A DNA stretch of 42,956 bases from an uncultured Mycoplasmatota bacterium (GCA_900546245.1 URBY01000008.1:1-42956); one strand, 5' to 3'. Shown: positions 30,499-39,363, counted from the stretch's first letter. A program made the numbers and translations. Notes: generated by a model from the letters alone, not told the origin.

Positions 30499-31680
30499 AT
30501 GATAGTAATTGATCCATCAAAAGGTGGAAGAGAAAGTGGAGTAACAGGTAACGGAATAGTTGAAAAAGACTATAATCTTCTTATAAGTGAGTATATATTT
30601 AACAGATTAAAAAGTTTAGGTGCCGATGTAAAAATAATTAGAACAACAGATGAATATATAAGTGAAGATGATAGAGCAAATAAAATATTAAATGCATATG
30701 GTAATAATTCTAAAGTAGTTGCGCTATCAAATATGCTTGGAAATACTGGAAGTGGAGCAGAAATAATATATGCGCTTAGAAATAATAGTAATCTTGCTTC
30801 AGCACTTGCAGAAAATTTAGATGATGCAGGTTTAACAGTAAGCAAGTACTATCAAAGAAGAAGTGAAAATGATACAAGTAAAGACTATTATAATATTCAA
30901 AAAGATACAGGTTTAATTGAAACAATTATTGTAAACTATGGAAATATAAATAATATAAATGAAGCTACAAATATTAAAAATGAATGGGAAGATTATGCTG
31001 AAGCAGTAGTTAAATCACTTGCAAATTATACGAATGTTCCATATTACAAAGAAGGAGAATCACAAGAAATATACACAGTAAAAAAGGGAGATAGTTTATG
31101 GAAAATAGCAAATAAATATAATACTACTGTGGAAAAATTAAAAAGTGCAAATAACTTAAAAACAAATACATTAAGTGTTGGACAAAAACTTGTAATTCCA
31201 AGTATAAGTGTAAGTCCAGAAGTAAGTGATACATATATTGTTCAAAAAGGAGATAGTCTTTGGAGTATTGCAAACAAATTTAATATGACAGTATCAGAAT
31301 TAAAAAATTTAAATAATTTAACAAATAATTTATTGAGTATAGGTCAAGTTTTAAAAATAAAAGATTCATCTAATAATGTAAAAATAACTTATACTGTGCA
31401 AAAAGGGGATAGCCTTTGGGTAATCGCAAACAAATATGGTATAACTACAGAAGAATTAAAAAGTTATAATAATTTAAAAAGTAATTTATTAAGTATAGGT
31501 CAGGTACTAAAGATTCCACAAGGAAAAACAAGTACTGAAAACATATATACAGTAAAAAAAGGAGATAGTTTATGGACTATTGCAAATAGATATAATACTA
31601 CAGTTGAAAAAATAAAAGTTTTAAATAATTTAACAAGCAATTTATTAAGTATAGGTCAGCATTTGAAAATTCCAAATTAA
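30499..31680 (+). CDS. LysM protein with a degenerate amidase domain (probable pseudoenzyme)
   Basis: A 393-residue paralogue of the amidase at 2172. Residues 1-180 align along their whole length with amidase_3, but three of four zinc/catalytic positions are changed: His to Lys (DPSKGG), His to Met (SNMLGN) and Glu to Asn (IIVNYGN). Only the Glu of IVEKDY remains. Four LysM repeats follow (about 190-393), each starting Y-T/I-V-x-K-G-D-S-L-W. The start is ATG 30499, 5-6 bases after AGGGTGA; the GTG at 30490 is inside that site. No signal peptide. It should bind peptidoglycan without cutting it, perhaps as a structural or spore-surface protein. Confidence 0.87.
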   Translation: MIVIDPSKGGRESGVTGNGIVEKDYNLLISEYIFNRLKSLGADVKIIRTTDEYISEDDRANKILNAYGNNSKVVALSNMLGNTGSGAEIIYALRNNSNLASALAENLDDAGLTVSKYYQRRSENDTSKDYYNIQKDTGLIETIIVNYGNINNINEATNIKNEWEDYAEAVVKSLANYTNVPYYKEGESQEIYTVKKGDSLWKIANKYNTTVEKLKSANNLKTNTLSVGQKLVIPSISVSPEVSDTYIVQKGDSLWSIANKFNMTVSELKNLNNLTNNLLSIGQVLKIKDSSNNVKITYTVQKGDSLWVIANKYGITTEELKSYNNLKSNLLSIGQVLKIPQGKTSTENIYTVKKGDSLWTIANRYNTTVEKIKVLNNLTSNLLSIGQHLKIPN

Positions 31681-31704
31681 AATCTTTAATTTTAATATAA
31701 AGTA

Positions 31705-31713
31705 TGGTACAAT
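31705..31713 (+). promoter_or_regulatory. Extended -10 promoter for the thioredoxin pair
   Basis: TGGTACAAT, 16 bases upstream of ATG 31729. Confidence 0.45.
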
Positions 31714-31728
31714 GTACTTGGTGATAGA

Positions 31729-31986
31729 ATGAAGATTATAAAAATAAGTGCTTTATGGTGTCCAGCATGTCTTATTACAAATAAAGCAATTGATAAAATT
31801 AAAGAAGAACAAAATATTGAAGTAGAAAATTTAGACTATGATTTTGATGAAGATGAAGTAAAAAAATATAATGTAGGAACAACACTTCCAGTACTTATTT
31901 TTATGGATCAAGATAAAGAATTATTCAGACTAATAGGCGAAAAAAATTATGAAGAAATAATGAAAGCAGTAGGTGATCTAAAATGA
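31729..31986 (+). CDS. Small cytosolic thioredoxin-like protein
   Basis: An 85-residue thioredoxin fold with the active-site motif WCPAC (Cys11, Cys14) and the cis-proline segment TTLPVLIFM. No signal peptide, so it works in the cytosol. Its last four bases overlap the start of the next gene (ATGA), giving tight coupling to a membrane protein with an extracytoplasmic thioredoxin domain. This arrangement suggests it supplies electrons across the membrane through that protein, as thioredoxin does for CcdA/DsbD. Confidence 0.85.
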   Translation: MKIIKISALWCPACLITNKAIDKIKEEQNIEVENLDYDFDEDEVKKYNVGTTLPVLIFMDQDKELFRLIGEKNYEEIMKAVGDLK

Positions 31987-33257
31987 AAAAAATATTAAAG
32001 TTTTTAATCGTATTTGCAGTCTTCTTATTATTGCCAGTAAGTGCGAAAGCAGATGAAAAGGTAATAAATATTCATTTATTCTATGGAAATGGATGCCCTC
32101 ATTGTGCCGCAGAAGAAGAATTTTTAAGTGATTATTTAAAAGATAGAACAGATGTTAAATTATATAAATATGAAATTTGGTATGATTCACATAATCAAGA
32201 ACTATTATCAAAAGTTCAAAAAGAAATGGGAACAACAAATAAAAATGGTGTACCATTTACTGTAATTGGTAAAAAAACAATAGTAGGATACGCAGATGGA
32301 GTAACAGATGAACAAATAAAAGATGCGATTAACTATTATTTAAATAATGATTATAGAGATTATGCTGGTGAAATTACAGGAAAAGTTAAAAAAGTTGAAG
32401 TAAAAGAAGATACAACAAAAGATGAAAGTAAAACAGAAGATAAAAAAGAAAATAAAATAGAAAAAGCAGATGATACTAAAGATTCTGATCAAACAGATGA
32501 AAATGTTACAGTTCCAGTACTTGGGAAAATAAATGCTAAAAAAGTATCACTTCCAATACTTGCTGTAGTACTAGGTTTCGTTGATGGATTTAATCCATGT
32601 GCAATGTGGATATTAATTTTCTTAATTACAATGTTATTTAATATGAAAGATAGAAAAAAGATGTGGATACTTGGTTTAACATTTATTTTAACATCAGGAA
32701 TTGTATATCTAATGTTTATGCTTTCTTGGCTAAATTTAGCAACATTTATAAGTAAAATTGCATTTATAAGATTATTAATCGCAGTAATAGCACTTGTTGT
32801 TGGATTAATTAATGTATATAAATATATTGATTCATTAAAGAAAAAAGATGAAGGCTGCGATGTAGTAGATAAAAAAGATAGAAAGAAAATAATGGAAAAA
32901 ATAATTTCTATAACTCATGAAAAGAAATTTATAATTGCGCTTCTTGGAATTATGGTTTTAGCAGCATCAGTTAATATTATTGAACTTATGTGTTCAATAG
33001 GTATTCCACTTTTATTTACACAAATACTTGCGATGAATAATTTAAGTACATTTAGTTATATGATATACATGTTTATATACATATTCTTCTTCTTAATAGA
33101 TGATATAGTTATATTCGTTATATCAATGGTAACACTTAAAGTAACTGGTTTATCAACTAAATATACAAAATATTCACATTTAATAGGTGGAATAATTATG
33201 CTTATAATTGGTTTATTGTTAATTATAAAACCAGAATTATTAATGTTTAATTTTTAA
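31983..33257 (+). CDS. Membrane thiol-disulfide carrier: thioredoxin domain plus CcdA/DsbD-like domain
   Basis: A 424-residue protein. A signal peptide (about 1-24, ending SAKADE) precedes an extracytoplasmic thioredoxin-like domain with GCPHC (Cys37-x-x-Cys40) and GVPFTVI. A Lys/Asp/Glu-rich linker (about 135-180) follows, then six membrane helices with two conserved cysteines, FNPCAMW (about residue 208) and ELMCSIG (about 339), the pair that shuttles electrons in CcdA/DsbD proteins. It probably reduces substrates outside the membrane with electrons from the cytosolic thioredoxin encoded just before it. Substrates are unknown. A terminator follows. Confidence 0.85.
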   Translation: MKKILKFLIVFAVFLLLPVSAKADEKVINIHLFYGNGCPHCAAEEEFLSDYLKDRTDVKLYKYEIWYDSHNQELLSKVQKEMGTTNKNGVPFTVIGKKTIVGYADGVTDEQIKDAINYYLNNDYRDYAGEITGKVKKVEVKEDTTKDESKTEDKKENKIEKADDTKDSDQTDENVTVPVLGKINAKKVSLPILAVVLGFVDGFNPCAMWILIFLITMLFNMKDRKKMWILGLTFILTSGIVYLMFMLSWLNLATFISKIAFIRLLIAVIALVVGLINVYKYIDSLKKKDEGCDVVDKKDRKKIMEKIISITHEKKFIIALLGIMVLAASVNIIELMCSIGIPLLFTQILAMNNLSTFSYMIYMFIYIFFFLIDDIVIFVISMVTLKVTGLSTKYTKYSHLIGGIIMLIIGLLLIIKPELLMFNF

Positions 33258-33279
33258 AAGACTATTAGTCTTTTTTTTT
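33256..33279 (+). terminator. Terminator
   Basis: AAAAGAC-TATTA-GTCTTTT followed by further T's; starts at the stop codon of the CcdA-like gene. Confidence 0.82.
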
Positions 33280-33314
33280 ATTATTCGAATATATTTTATT
33301 GAAAGGGTATATGT

Positions 33315-34223
33315 ATGGATAATAAAATAAAAATTGGTATTCCAAGAGGACTTTATTATTACAAATATAATTTATTATGGAAAGAATTTTTTAAAGAATT
33401 AGGTTGTGACATAATAGTAAGTCCAGAAACAAATTTTGAAATACTTGAAAATGGTAAAAAATATTCAGCAAGTGAAATGTGTTTATCACTAAAAATATAT
33501 ATTGGACATGTCTTTTATCTAAAAGATAAAGTAGATTATGTTTTAGTGCCAACTTCTAAAACGTTAGATGATAATAATTTTTGCCCATATTATTTAAGAA
33601 TATATGATATTGTAAACAATACATTTGATATGAATATTCTTAATTATAATATAAATGAATTTGATAAAAAATATGAAGAAGATGAATTTATAAAAATTGG
33701 AGAAAAACTGGGATTTAGTAAAAATTATATTTTGACAGTATATCATAAAGCAAAAATGGAGGAGTATAAACAAAACAAAATAGAATATTTGGTACAAGAC
33801 AAAAAATTAAAAAGAGATAAAATTAAAATTTTAGTAGTGGGAAATACTTATAATATCTATGATAATTTATTAGGAAAAGATTTAATAAATTTATTAAATA
33901 AATTAAATTGTGAAGTAATATATATTAATATAAAAAATCCTAATATTGAGGATAATATATATAAAAATATTACTGAAAATAATAAAAAGAAAAATAATTA
34001 TGAGAATTTAGAACATATTTTAAACTTTAAAAACAATATAAATGGAATATTATTTATTTCAACATATCCTTGTGTATCTGATTTGATAGAAAAAAGTATA
34101 ATTCAGGATAAGTTATCAATACCTTTATTACATATTTTTATAAATAATTTGGAATTCAAAGATGAATATAGTAAAAAGGTAGAGAAATTTATTGATATGA
34201 TAAAGGATGATATACATGAATAA
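33315..34223 (+). CDS. DUF2229-type protein (2-hydroxyacyl-CoA dehydratase-related)
   Basis: A 302-residue protein with the family opening IGIPRGLYYYKYNLLWKEFF and LGCDIIVSPETN, then SASEMCLSLKIYIGHV (Cys56), DNNFCPYYLR (Cys90) and ISTYPCVSD near 258. These cysteines correspond to iron-sulfur ligands of the HgdB-related superfamily. In many anaerobes DUF2229 is joined to or beside a BadF/BcrA-type activase ATPase, but none is seen in this window. The next gene overlaps it and looks like a divergent relative, so they may form a heterodimer. The reaction is not known. Confidence 0.75.
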   Translation: MDNKIKIGIPRGLYYYKYNLLWKEFFKELGCDIIVSPETNFEILENGKKYSASEMCLSLKIYIGHVFYLKDKVDYVLVPTSKTLDDNNFCPYYLRIYDIVNNTFDMNILNYNINEFDKKYEEDEFIKIGEKLGFSKNYILTVYHKAKMEEYKQNKIEYLVQDKKLKRDKIKILVVGNTYNIYDNLLGKDLINLLNKLNCEVIYINIKNPNIEDNIYKNITENNKKKNNYENLEHILNFKNNINGILFISTYPCVSDLIEKSIIQDKLSIPLLHIFINNLEFKDEYSKKVEKFIDMIKDDIHE

Positions 34224-35247
34224 AAAAATAATTGGTATCCCCTCATTTAATGATAATGATTTATTTATTAAATATTTGATTGAACATTTAACAGACTATG
34301 AAGTTATAGAAGTGTTACCAGATAAAATACAAATTGATATGGTAGAAAAATACAGCTCAAAGTTTATTTGTTCATCACTAAAAAATATTTTAGCAAGTAA
34401 TATTGCATCTTTAGATAATAATGCGGAAATATTGATAAATATAAATACTAAATGTAATGCGAATTTATTTTTTGAATATCAAAATGAAATATTAAAAAAT
34501 TTAAACTATGACTATAAATTATATATATTGAATAAAAACCATATAAAAGAAATATACAAAATATTAAAAAAATTAAATCCTGAAATAAAAATAATAAAAT
34601 TTTTATACTATTATATTTTATCAAAAATAATTATAAAATTTATTTGTACCTTTGAAATATATATAAAAAAGAATATTGGATTTGAAATAAAAAAAGGTAG
34701 TTTTGAAAGAATAAAAAAATCTTTTGTTTTAAATTTTTATAAGTCAGAAAATATTATAATATTATTTAAATACTATTTTAAATATAGAAAAAAACTAAAA
34801 AGTGTATTAATTGACAAGCCAAAAAGTTGTAAAAAAATATATATGCTTGATAATGGATATAAATATTCTAATAACTATTATATAGAAAAAGAGTTATCAA
34901 AATTAAATATGAAAATAGAGTATTATAAAAATAGTACATATTTTTCTTCATATAAAAAATTGAAAAATAAATTTACTAGTAAAAAAATAAAAAAAATTTG
35001 TAAATATCCATTAGGAAATGATTGTAAAATAATAAAAGATATACTTAAAAAAAATATTGATGCTTTAATTTTTGTAAAATCATATAATTGTTCATTAGAA
35101 ATATCAAAAATTAAAATATTAGAAAAAATATGTATAATTAAGAAAATACCATTTATGTTTTTAACTATTGATTATAATTTTGAATCTAATGATATTCAAA
35201 CTAGACTATATGCACTTAATGATATGATCAAAATGAATAAAAAATAG
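34216..35247 (+). CDS. Divergent DUF2229/HgdB-related partner protein
   Basis: A 343-residue protein overlapping the end of the previous gene by 8 bases. The start is ATG 34216, with AAGGA about 8 bases upstream; an in-frame ATG at 34207 is too near that site. It begins KKIIGIPSFNDND and has KFICSSLKNILASNIASL, corresponding to the M-C-L-S-L-K...G-H-V motif of its neighbour, and later KICKYPLGNDCK and VKSYNCSLEISK with further cysteines. A strongly basic Lys/Ile-rich middle (about 120-215) is unusual. It is probably the second half of a two-subunit iron-sulfur protein; similarity is weak and motif based. Confidence 0.55.
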   Translation: MNKKIIGIPSFNDNDLFIKYLIEHLTDYEVIEVLPDKIQIDMVEKYSSKFICSSLKNILASNIASLDNNAEILININTKCNANLFFEYQNEILKNLNYDYKLYILNKNHIKEIYKILKKLNPEIKIIKFLYYYILSKIIIKFICTFEIYIKKNIGFEIKKGSFERIKKSFVLNFYKSENIIILFKYYFKYRKKLKSVLIDKPKSCKKIYMLDNGYKYSNNYYIEKELSKLNMKIEYYKNSTYFSSYKKLKNKFTSKKIKKICKYPLGNDCKIIKDILKKNIDALIFVKSYNCSLEISKIKILEKICIIKKIPFMFLTIDYNFESNDIQTRLYALNDMIKMNKK

Positions 35248-35278
35248 GACTTAAAATATAAAAAATATTTAAAAACTC

Positions 35279-35309
35279 TTTACAAAACCTGGGTATAATG
35301 TGTTATAAT
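35279..35309 (+). promoter_or_regulatory. Promoter region before the first tail-anchored gene
   Basis: TTTACA (35279-35284) and extended -10 TGTTATAAT (35301-35309), spacer 19; a second TATAAT lies at 35294-35299. Confidence 0.5.
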
Positions 35310-35349
35310 GTATTTAACAATATAAGAGATGTATCAAGGAGATGAAATT

Positions 35350-36018
35350 ATGGCACAGAAATTAGATTATAGTAGAGAAGATGCTATGCAAATATTAAAT
35401 AATACTAATTGTTCAGATGAAGATAAAAGAAGTCAATATGAAGAATATATGAATAATCTTAAAAAAACACGTAAAAATGCGATTGTAACTAAATTAAATG
35501 ATTTAGCAAGGGAAATTCCAACAATTACAAAGGATATATATATATCAGTTTTAAAAAAATATGAAAATGATGATTTATCAATTCCTTTTGAAGTAATTGA
35601 ATCAGAACTATCAGATTTCGAAAAAGAAATGAGAAAGAAATATGATGAATATTTAGAATCGCAAAAACAAGAGGAAATAGAAGAAATTTTACCAGATGTA
35701 ACAAAGGAAGAACCAGTAGAGAAAGAAGAAGATTCAGACAATTTTGAAGATACTATATTTGGTGCACCAAAAATGGAAGAAGAAAAAGATATAGAGGAAG
35801 ATTTAAAACCATCATTCTCATTAACTGGTGAAATGAGTGTTTTAAATGAAGAACCTGAATTATTAGCAAAACCTTTATTTAATGAAGAAGAAAGTGATTC
35901 TGAAATAATACCTGATGAAAATGAATCAGAAAGAGGAAATGCTAGCGCTATAATAATTTCAATAATTGCTGTAATAATTGGTGCAGTAGTAATGTATTCT
36001 ATAATTAGATTAAACTAA
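35350..36018 (+). CDS. Acidic tail-anchored membrane protein
   Basis: A 222-residue protein: a basic helical N-terminal region (about 1-70), a long acidic low-complexity stretch (about 85-190, rich in Glu and Asp) and one C-terminal membrane helix (ASAIIISIIAVIIGAVVMY) with a very short tail. The start is ATG 35350, 8 bases after AAGGAG; an in-frame ATG at 35329 lies before that site. No family recognised. Topology predicts the whole protein in the cytosol, anchored by its end. Two more proteins with this plan are encoded at 36384 and 40219. Convergent with the ferredoxin gene across a shared terminator. Confidence 0.72.
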   Translation: MAQKLDYSREDAMQILNNTNCSDEDKRSQYEEYMNNLKKTRKNAIVTKLNDLAREIPTITKDIYISVLKKYENDDLSIPFEVIESELSDFEKEMRKKYDEYLESQKQEEIEEILPDVTKEEPVEKEEDSDNFEDTIFGAPKMEEEKDIEEDLKPSFSLTGEMSVLNEEPELLAKPLFNEEESDSEIIPDENESERGNASAIIISIIAVIIGAVVMYSIIRLN

Positions 36019-36020
36019 AT

Positions 36021-36054
36021 AAAAATCAAACACTTATTAATGTTTGATTTTTTT
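36021..36054. terminator. Bidirectional terminator
   Basis: 12-bp perfect stem AAAAATCAAACA / TGTTTGATTTTT, 8-base loop, between convergent genes. Confidence 0.9.
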
Positions 36055-36060
36055 ATGAAA

Positions 36061-36273
36061 TTAATTTTCTTTGTTTTCATCATCGATTACTTCAATTGCG
36101 GCAACCGGACAAGAATCAATAGCGTTGTTAACATTTTCTTTATTATCATCATTTATATTATCGTTATTAACTTTTGCTAGTCCATCGTCATCAAAATCAA
36201 AAACATCAGATTCGATTCCAACACACATTCCACATCCTAAACATTTATCTTTATTAATTTTTACAGTTTTCAT
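36061..36273 (-). CDS. Ferredoxin, single [4Fe-4S] cluster
   Basis: A 70-residue acidic ferredoxin. The cluster ligands are CLGCGMC (Cys11, Cys14, Cys17) and the distant CP in DSCPVAAIEV (Cys55). The mono-cluster layout and acidic DFDDDG segment match Bacillus/thermophile-type ferredoxins. It carries electrons for pyruvate:ferredoxin oxidoreductase-like enzymes in anaerobes; no partner is adjacent. AGGAGG lies before the ATG at 36273. Single-gene unit on the minus strand. Confidence 0.92.
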   Translation of the reverse strand: MKTVKINKDKCLGCGMCVGIESDVFDFDDDGLAKVNNDNINDDNKENVNNAIDSCPVAAIEVIDDENKEN

Positions 36274-36383
36274 AAATTACCTCCTAAACTACTTTAATTA
36301 TACTAAAAATTTTGATAATTTATATTAAGTTATTTAAAAAAAATAAAAAATATGTTATTATTTTTATAAAGTAGGTGGTCTTA

Positions 36384-37142
36384 TTGAAATCTAGATTAGA
36401 TAAATATGATAACAATGAATCATTTAGTAGAGTAAATAAAAATCAGGAATTATATGATGATATATATTCTAATACAAATTATTCTAATATGGTTGTTATT
36501 GATGATTCAAATGAAATAGATATATCTAAAATTAAAGAAATAATAGATAAAGAAAAAAATGTTAATAAGAGAGTTGATAAAACTCCAAGTTTTGAAAAAG
36601 AATATGATAGTATAGTTCCACCCAAAAATTATGAGCATAAATCTTACGATATAAATGAGGTATTAAAAGAAGCTAAAAGCAAAAGAGATATAATAGAGGA
36701 TGCAACAGAAAAAAGAAAAATTCAAAATTATAAATTTAAAGAAAATCTTGATGATGAGTTATCTAAAACAAGAAAAGTATATGAAAGTCTTGTTAAAGAA
36801 GAAAAAGAACTTTTAAATATAATGAATACATTAACTAATGTAAGCTCTGTTGATATTGCTAAAGATATGTTTAATGATTTAACTAATGAGGGTGCAAAAA
36901 CAGAGGTTATAAGTAGTGATAGTATAAAACCAGAAGTAAATGTTAGACAGATTCCTGATGATAATACAGAAGAATATAGTACAGATACATTTATGTTTAA
37001 TACAAAGGATTTTGATAAATTAGAAGACTTAAAAGATAATGTAAGAAAAACAAGCACATTTATAAAAATCTTGATAATAATGTTAGTTATTATTGTACTT
37101 GCAGGATTAGGATTTTTAGTATACAAATTCTTATTAAAATAG
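36384..37142 (+). CDS. Tail-anchored coiled-coil protein
   Basis: A 252-residue protein starting at TTG 36384, 5 bases after AGGTGG; the upstream in-frame GTG at 36375 overlaps that site. The N-terminal 115 residues are disordered-looking and charged, about 115-160 is a coiled coil, and one membrane helix ends the protein (FIKILIIMLVIIVLAGLGFLV). No family recognised. Same plan as the proteins at 35350 and 40219. It precedes yunB, separated by a terminator that overlaps its own stop. Confidence 0.7.
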   Translation: MKSRLDKYDNNESFSRVNKNQELYDDIYSNTNYSNMVVIDDSNEIDISKIKEIIDKEKNVNKRVDKTPSFEKEYDSIVPPKNYEHKSYDINEVLKEAKSKRDIIEDATEKRKIQNYKFKENLDDELSKTRKVYESLVKEEKELLNIMNTLTNVSSVDIAKDMFNDLTNEGAKTEVISSDSIKPEVNVRQIPDDNTEEYSTDTFMFNTKDFDKLEDLKDNVRKTSTFIKILIIMLVIIVLAGLGFLVYKFLLK

Positions 37143-37165
37143 GAAAATTAATTTTCCTGTTTTTT
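37141..37165 (+). terminator. Terminator overlapping the stop codon
   Basis: AGGAAAA-TTAA-TTTTCCT, 7-bp stem, then GTTTTTT. Confidence 0.8.
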
Positions 37166-37192
37166 CATATAATTTAAATAGGTGATATACTT

Positions 37193-37948
37193 ATGAAAAG
37201 AGTGCATTTACGATCACATAAAAAGATGAAAATATCAACTAAAATATCTATAACAATAATTTTAATTTTGATATCTACGTGTTCATTAATAAATTATTCT
37301 GGTAAGAAGTTTTTACCTGTTATCATGAATCAAGCAAAAATAGATTGTAAAAAAATGGCAATAGTAACTATTAAAAATTCACTTAATGATGATGTTTTAA
37401 AAATATTAGATGATGATATGTATAATGTTATTCAAAATAAAGATGGTGAGATACAAACAATTGATTTTAATCCAGTTATTGTAAATAAATTTTTATCATC
37501 AACAACATCAATAGTTAGTAATAATTTAAAAAAAATAGAAAAAGGGAAAATAAATGATATCTCTTTTATAAATTCAGAAGAATATAACATTAAAAATTTA
37601 AAGAATGGTGTAATATCTGAAATACCAATGGGAATAATAAGTAATAATGTACTTTTATCAAATATTGGTCCTAAAATTCCTGTTAAATTGAATTTAATTG
37701 GAAATGTGGTAAGTAGTGTTGAAACTACTGTAAAAAATTATGGTATAAATAGTGCATTAATTGAAATATATGCTAAAGTTGAAGTTACTGAAGAAGTAAT
37801 TATCCCATTTCAAACAGAAAGGATAAAAATTGTTAATAATATTCCGGTAGCCATAAAAATTATTAATGGTAAAGTACCAGATTATTATAGTGACGGAAAA
37901 CTTAGTACAAGTTCAAATATATTATCAATACCAATTGAAACAGATTAA
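37193..37948 (+). CDS. yunB: Sporulation protein YunB
   Basis: A 251-residue YunB homologue. It has a basic N-terminus with one membrane helix (about 19-41) and the family's most conserved parts: ISEIPMGIISNN, then NIGPKIPVKLNLIGNVVS, NYGINSALIEIYAKVEV and NNIPVAIKIINGKVPDYY. In Bacillus subtilis YunB is a mother-cell sporulation protein. AGGTGAT precedes ATG 37193. A CATATAAT element (37167-37174) just upstream resembles a sigma-E/K -10 box, without a clear -35. Next to YutD, as in Bacillus-type genomes. Confidence 0.9.
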   Translation: MKRVHLRSHKKMKISTKISITIILILISTCSLINYSGKKFLPVIMNQAKIDCKKMAIVTIKNSLNDDVLKILDDDMYNVIQNKDGEIQTIDFNPVIVNKFLSSTTSIVSNNLKKIEKGKINDISFINSEEYNIKNLKNGVISEIPMGIISNNVLLSNIGPKIPVKLNLIGNVVSSVETTVKNYGINSALIEIYAKVEVTEEVIIPFQTERIKIVNNIPVAIKIINGKVPDYYSDGKLSTSSNILSIPIETD

Positions 37949-37996
37949 AAAAATATGCTATACTTATATTATAACAATATTAAGAAGGTGTATACT

Positions 37997-38281
37997 ATGG
38001 AAAAACTTGTTACTATTGGTGATAATAAGTATGAAATAATTAAAAACTATAAAAATGGCTTTGATAAAGATGAATTTATTAGTAAATGTACTGAATATTT
38101 TTATGACTTTGATTATGTTGTTGGTGATTGGGCTTATGATAAGCTTAGACTTAAAGGTTTTTATGAAGATGATAATAAAAAAGCAAAAAATTTTAATAAG
38201 ATTGGTGATTTAGATAGATATTTAAAGGAAAATTGTGCTTATGAATGTAAATATTTTGTTGCTAAAAAAAATAATATGTGA
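37997..38281 (+). CDS. yutD: YutD family protein (DUF1027)
   Basis: A 94-residue protein with the YutD core: YEIIKNYKNGFDKDEF, then FDYVVGDWAYDKLRLKGFY and a Cys-rich ending CAYECKYFVAKK. The function is unknown, although the family is conserved across Bacilli. The start is ATG 37997 behind AAGGTG; the frame is open upstream to 37955, but that region has no ribosome-binding site. Confidence 0.88.
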   Translation: MEKLVTIGDNKYEIIKNYKNGFDKDEFISKCTEYFYDFDYVVGDWAYDKLRLKGFYEDDNKKAKNFNKIGDLDRYLKENCAYECKYFVAKKNNM

Positions 38282-38313
38282 TATAATTTTTTTAAGGTAA
38301 ATGAGGTGTTAAA

Positions 38314-39258
38314 ATGAATGATAAGATAATGTTTTTCGTAATTAATGAAGAAGGCATTAGAGAAGATGCACAAATTCTAGCAAAATATAAATTATCTAAT
38401 GGAAATAATTACATAACATATACATATAATGAAATAAATGATAATAATATGATTAAAATATATTCAACTGGTGTTATTAAAGAAAATGATGGTTATTCAT
38501 ATAAAGAAATTGTTACTAATGAAGAATGGGATGAAATAAAAGCTATAATGAAAGAAATAGCAAGAGATCCAAATGAGCCTTTAGATGAAGCATATAAATG
38601 TGATTTAAAATTTGAAGGTGAAGAAGTTTCAGTTAGAAGACCTAAAAAGCTTTTAGTATCTAAAAAGTTTGCGGATACTTTAGCAAGTAAATATAGTGAA
38701 GAATCAAAAATAAATTCAATTCCAGATTTAAATATTGAAGCTGCAGTTAATACTCCAGCAGAGTTTATACTAGGAAGTGAACAATCATCTAAAGAAGATT
38801 TATTAAATAAAACAATTGAAATACCAACATTTGAAGAATTACAAGCAAGAAATAAAAATATTGAATCTGTTATAACGAATTCTAAACCAGAAAATAATAT
38901 AGTTTCTTTGGAAGAATTTAAAATGCCAGAACCTGAAGCATTAGAAACAAAAGAAGAACCTGTAGAAGTACAAAAAAAACTTAAAACAGATTATAAAGAA
39001 AAATTTAAAGAAGAAGTAGAACCATTACTTTTAAATGTTTATGAAAAACAATTAAAACAAATTGAGGCATTAGAAGAGGAATTATCTAAAACTAAATTTG
39101 ATTTGTTCGAAAAACAAAAAGAAACATTATCTTTGAAAAAAGAAAAAGAAGAATTAGAAAATAAAGGTAATGCTTTAAAAGAAGAACTTGATGGTGTACA
39201 AGAAAAAATGAATGGCATTTTAAATGTTATTCAAGGTACAAATGCTAATAAAGAATAA
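38314..39258 (+). CDS. DUF1292-like N-terminal domain with C-terminal coiled coil
   Basis: A 314-residue protein. The first about 70 residues (MFFVINEEGIREDAQILAKY ... NNYITYTYNE) resemble the small DUF1292/YrzB fold. Residues 70-200 are a charged linker, and about 225-305 is a strong coiled coil. The function is unknown; the C-terminal coil suggests dimerisation or scaffolding. GAGGTG precedes ATG 38314. Ends at a terminator. Confidence 0.7.
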   Translation: MNDKIMFFVINEEGIREDAQILAKYKLSNGNNYITYTYNEINDNNMIKIYSTGVIKENDGYSYKEIVTNEEWDEIKAIMKEIARDPNEPLDEAYKCDLKFEGEEVSVRRPKKLLVSKKFADTLASKYSEESKINSIPDLNIEAAVNTPAEFILGSEQSSKEDLLNKTIEIPTFEELQARNKNIESVITNSKPENNIVSLEEFKMPEPEALETKEEPVEVQKKLKTDYKEKFKEEVEPLLLNVYEKQLKQIEALEEELSKTKFDLFEKQKETLSLKKEKEELENKGNALKEELDGVQEKMNGILNVIQGTNANKE

Positions 39259-39287
39259 GAATAAAAAAAGTCTTATTCTTTTTTTCC
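39253..39287 (+). terminator. Terminator
   Basis: GAATAAGA / TCTTATTC stem with a 10-base A-rich loop and a T run; overlaps the end of the gene. Confidence 0.8.
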
Positions 39288-39309
39288 ACTAATTTCCATG
39301 TAATAAAAT

Positions 39310-39338
39310 GTATGAACTAGAAAAAATTTCACATTCTA
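39310..39338 (+). promoter_or_regulatory. Sigma-G-like (forespore) promoter of the SASP gene
   Basis: GTATG (39310-39314) fits the sigma-G -35 (GHATR) and CATTCTA (39332-39338) fits its -10 (CATnHTA), with a 17-base spacer. This is what a forespore gene should have, and it has no TGnTATAAT box, unlike its neighbours. Confidence 0.6.
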
Positions 39339-39363
39339 TAAATGTATAGGAGGTGAAATACAA

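Noticed and set aside
2172..31680. Window-scale duplication joining the two LysM amidase genes
   Set aside because: Only the two genes resemble each other and they are well diverged; flanking genes differ, so this is an old paralogy.
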